DNA of 64,000 nt from Methanocella paludicola SANAE (lineage in GTDB: Archaea; Halobacteriota; Methanocellia; Methanocellales; Methanocellaceae). This document shows, piece after piece, positions 61,468 to 64,000 of the stretch (positions are counted from its first letter, which is position 1; every line of letters starts with the position of its first letter). The stretch spans positions 1,116,001 to 1,180,000 of the forward strand of contig NC_013665.1 in assembly GCF_000011005.1 (NCBI RefSeq), written 5' to 3'. Both the position numbers and the translations under genes were made by a program. The notes under the pieces are model-generated. The model did not search any database and was not told the origin of the DNA. It saw only the letters and a list, made by a program, of their open reading frames with translations.

Positions 61468-62769
61468 TTAAATGCTCGTCCTCATGTCGATGACTTTCTT
61501 GCTCTTGCCCTCGAACCGGGGGAGGCTGCCCTTTTCGACGAGCATGACGTTCGTACGCAGGTTTAGCTGCTCCTTTAGCTTCTTCGTGACGGTGCCGGTG
61601 ACCTTCTTCAGGTCGCCCAGCTCGCCCGAGAACGCCCGGTCGCTCATCTCGACCTTTACCGTCATCTCGTCCATGTGATTGACCCGCTCAAGCACGACCT
61701 GGAAGTACTCGCCCACTTCGGGCATGTCCATGAGTACGTGTTCGATCTGGCTGGGGAACACGTTGAGCCCTCTAATAATAAGCATGTCGTCGGCGCGGCC
61801 AAAGAACTTTGTTATTTTCCGGGCCGTACGGCCGCATTCGCACTCACCGTCCATGAGTTTCGTGATGTCGCCCGTACGATAGCGTATCAGGGGCATCGCT
61901 TCCTTGCACAACGTAGTGAGCGTTAGCTCGCCTTTTTCTTCGGGGTCACATGGCTCGCCCCGCTTATCGAGCACTTCCAGGATAAAAGCATCCTCCCAGA
62001 TATGGAGGCCATCCTGCTCCTTGCATTCGAAGCCGACGCCCGGCCCCATCATTTCCGACAGGCCGTATGAGTCGTATGCCTTGATCCCGAAGGACTTTTC
62101 CAGCTCTTTCCTGGTATTCACGGACCACGGCTCGGCGCCGAACAGCCCGATCTTTATAGGCAACGAGCCCGGCTCGATGCCCAGCTTCTTCGCCGTCTCC
62201 GCGATGTAGAGCGCATAGGAGGGCGTAGCGTGAAATGCCGTAACTCCGAAGTCCCGGATCATCTCGATCTGTTTCTGGGTACTGCCGGTGCCACTCGGGA
62301 CGACAGCGCATCCCAGCCTTTCGGCGCCGGCATGAATGCCCAGGCCCCCTGTGAATAATCCATAATTGGCCGCGTTCTGGAACACGTCGCCCGGCCTGAC
62401 CCCGGCCATATAGAAGCATCTTGCCATTAACTCGGCCCAGACCTTGAGGTCGTTCTTCGTGTACCCGACGACCGTCGACTTGCCGCTGGTGCCCGACGAC
62501 GCATGTAACCGGTTGATCTTGCTCCGGGGCACCGCGAAAAGCCCGAACGGGTAGTTATCCCTCAGGTCCGTCTTCTTCGTGAATGGCAGCTTTCGGACGT
62601 CGTCAACGGATTTGATGTCTGAAGGCCTGACTCCCGCCTCATCGAACTTTTTCTTATAGAACGGCACATTTTTATAAACGCTGTTGGCTGACTTCTTGAG
62701 CCTCTTGAGCTGCAGCTCTTCCAGCTGCTTTCTCTTCATTGTCTCGAACCTGGGCTGCCAGTATTCCAT
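61468..62769 (-). CDS. paaK: Phenylacetate-CoA ligase family protein (PaaK-like 3)
   Basis: A 433-residue aryl-CoA ligase of the same family: HASSGTSGKSTVVGYT (phosphate loop with Ser for the second Thr), YGLSEMMGPGVGFEC, RADDMLIIRGLNVFPSQIE and GSLPRFEGKSKKVIDMR. Complete in length. Read in the same direction as paralogue 2, with 134 bases between, which carry another TATA region. Tandem duplication of 2 and 3 is likely. Substrate unknown. Confidence 0.93.
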   Translation of the reverse strand: MEYWQPRFETMKRKQLEELQLKRLKKSANSVYKNVPFYKKKFDEAGVRPSDIKSVDDVRKLPFTKKTDLRDNYPFGLFAVPRSKINRLHASSGTSGKSTVVGYTKNDLKVWAELMARCFYMAGVRPGDVFQNAANYGLFTGGLGIHAGAERLGCAVVPSGTGSTQKQIEMIRDFGVTAFHATPSYALYIAETAKKLGIEPGSLPIKIGLFGAEPWSVNTRKELEKSFGIKAYDSYGLSEMMGPGVGFECKEQDGLHIWEDAFILEVLDKRGEPCDPEEKGELTLTTLCKEAMPLIRYRTGDITKLMDGECECGRTARKITKFFGRADDMLIIRGLNVFPSQIEHVLMDMPEVGEYFQVVLERVNHMDEMTVKVEMSDRAFSGELGDLKKVTGTVTKKLKEQLNLRTNVMLVEKGSLPRFEGKSKKVIDMRTSI

Positions 62770-62931
62770 GTAGCTTCCTCAATTGAGATATATGCTACCA
62801 TATAACATGGTTTGGGCATATAAAGGTGTCGATTGTCGTTACATGGGGCTTAAAATTATTTATTCTGGATTGTGTTGAGTAAATGGTTCAAAATATCTCA
62901 TATTCTCGTTTTTCGGCATACTTCCCGCAAA

Positions 62932-63535
62932 TTAGTTCGGTCGGTATCACTCACATTTCTTCGATCTTGTGGGCGCTGGATTGTCCGGTCGGTATCACGA
63001 ACTTCACTAAAGGAATTAAAACACGAACTGTTTTTAAGATTTTACTCACAAAAGCCCTGAGCCCCGAACTCACTGTCAATGCCCTAATGGACTAATCCAC
63101 AGGGCAGTGCTCGAAATCACTAATGCTCTAACCCGAAACGAAGGCTCTAAAACACGAACGCACGTTTGAAACGCTAAACGATAGAGCACGAACACTCAAA
63201 GGCACGGCTAAAACTCCAACGACACCAAGCTTAAGCGCTTAAACCTTATGGTTCCTACCGGGCTTTTAGAGTGTTTGTGCATGACTGTTTCGGGTTTCAA
63301 ACGTGTCTTCGAGCTTTAGAGCCTTCCTTTCGGGTTAGAGCCTTCGAGAATTCGAGCACTGCCCCGAGTATTGGAGAGTTCGAGCGTTGACGGTGTTTTA
63401 GTACCTTAGAGCTTTCGTGAGTAAAATCTTAAAGAAAAATTCGTGGCTTATTTCCTTTGGTGAGGTTCGAGATACCGACCGAACTAATCAGCACACACGG
63501 GGCATAAGAAATGTGAGTGATATCGACAGAACAGT
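62932..63535. repeat. Long palindromic element, family B, intact copy
   Basis: The gap between the ligase gene and the last gene is one great imperfect palindrome of about 600 bases centred near 63236 (ttaagcgcttaa). Outer arms share ggtcggtatcactcacattt; inner arms share ttagttcggtcgg, aggaattaaaac and gaaacgaaggctctaaa with their complements. Short frames in it are chance. The copy at 23291-25088 aligns in both arms, though it lacks the outermost arm and is split by an IS. Confidence 0.8.
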
Positions 63536-63568
63536 TCAGCTCTATATGAAATAACGCATAAAATAAAA

Positions 63569-64000
63569 CTATGATGTCGGCTTCTCATCGGAAATATCGT
63601 AATGGCCCTGCTCTGGCGGCACATCGCTCGAACCGTCGATCTCCTGGGGCGGAAGCTCCTCGATGGGATATTCCTCGACTTCCCGGTGCTTTTCGGGCAG
63701 GTCGATGATATTGAAGATACCGTGGCCCTCGGCCAGGTCGAAGTAGGCCGCATAGTCGAGCACGGTCTGCCTCAGCTCTTTGGTCGCCGAGATCTCCTGA
63801 AGCTGCACGACAGCAGTATTCAGGTTATTGATGTCGGCGTCCTCGCGGTAGACGAGTATGAGCTCTTTAAGGGGAGCATAAACGATCACGCGGTCGCCCA
63901 AATTAACATTCACCGCGTCCAGCAGCCCTTTCACGAAGGCCGGGTGCACCATGATGTCGCAGGCGTTGTTGCTCAGGGCGCCAACGATGACGTCCTTGCC
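63569..64000 (-). CDS. Hypothetical protein, 5' end outside window
   Basis: The frame stays open to the window edge, giving GKDVIVGALSNNACDI before the first Met in view (63952), so the start lies beyond 64000. The visible 143 residues include MVHPAFVKGLLDAVNVNLGDRVIVYAPLKELILVYRED and FDLAEGHGIFNIIDLPEKH, then an acidic Pro/Glu-rich tail. The first block recalls DUF1444/YtpQ-like proteins, but this is weak. Function unknown. Confidence 0.65.
   Translation of the reverse strand, partial: GKDVIVGALSNNACDIMVHPAFVKGLLDAVNVNLGDRVIVYAPLKELILVYREDADINNLNTAVVQLQEISATKELRQTVLDYAAYFDLAEGHGIFNIIDLPEKHREVEEYPIEELPPQEIDGSSDVPPEQGHYDISDEKPTS

Noticed and set aside
62872-63095. Two short plus-strand frames in the gap after the third CoA ligase
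   Set aside because: They run through the palindrome arm and have no ribosome site or family features.

Overview
The window reads as chromosomal DNA of a methanogenic euryarchaeon, most like Methanocella (Methanocellales). Evidence: methenyl-H4MPT cyclohydrolase (mch) beside the archaeal GTP cyclohydrolase mptA, a methanogenesis-marker-9 protein, chromatin protein MC1, DNA topoisomerase VI, geranylgeranyl reductase for archaeal lipids, archaeosine tRNA transglycosylase, TruD/Pth2, archaeosortase A and an SRP RNA with archaeal helices. Most genes are GC-rich with GGAGG or GGTGATC-type ribosome sites. TATA boxes are easy to see. No tRNA, rRNA or CRISPR array was recognised.

Layout. 1-9.5 kb: lipoprotein, WD40 protein, xthA, mch, mptA, a surface protein, thiM-thiE and artA. 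9.9-13.4 kb: DUF192 and GlpA-like pair, MC1, a winged-helix protein and a HEAT protein. 13.5-20.7 kb: the SRP RNA gene, followed by an AT-rich island bounded on its far side by a second copy of the last 146 bp of that gene. The island holds an IS nested inside another IS, a secreted caspase-fold-like protein and a membrane protein joining an extracellular beta-propeller to two cytoplasmic winged helices. 20.7-27 kb: VOC, HAD and CPBP proteins, an IS256-type insertion inside a long palindrome, a YkgJ-like protein and a receiver protein. 28.4-37.7 kb: top6A-top6B, a flavin reductase, a methyltransferase, a DUF3795 protein, a radical SAM/SPASM protein, multi-span membrane proteins and geranylgeranyl reductase. 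38.2-52.2 kb: pth2, truD, an MTH865-like protein, a Val-Pro repeat secreted protein, a BioD/DRTGG protein, a structured leader with a winged-helix gene, a PAS/GAF histidine kinase, tgtA, marker 9, and COG1767 plus DUF447 genes. 52.3-54 kb: an ISH3-like element inside another palindrome. 54-62.8 kb: DUF116, iorAB, three phenylacetate-CoA-ligase paralogues, a pyruvate-kinase-C-like protein and an ACT protein. The far end holds an intact long palindrome and a partial gene.

How genes work together. mch and mptA, and probably the COG1767/DUF447 pair, serve tetrahydromethanopterin chemistry. iorAB with the CoA ligases and the ACT protein forms an aryl-acid/aromatic amino acid module, with inverted repeats at three promoters that look like operators. 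The island pair looks like a secreted effector or ligand with a membrane one-component sensor-regulator, and is the best candidate for an undescribed system. Three families of long palindromic non-coding elements lie between genes; two copies have been split by insertion sequences.
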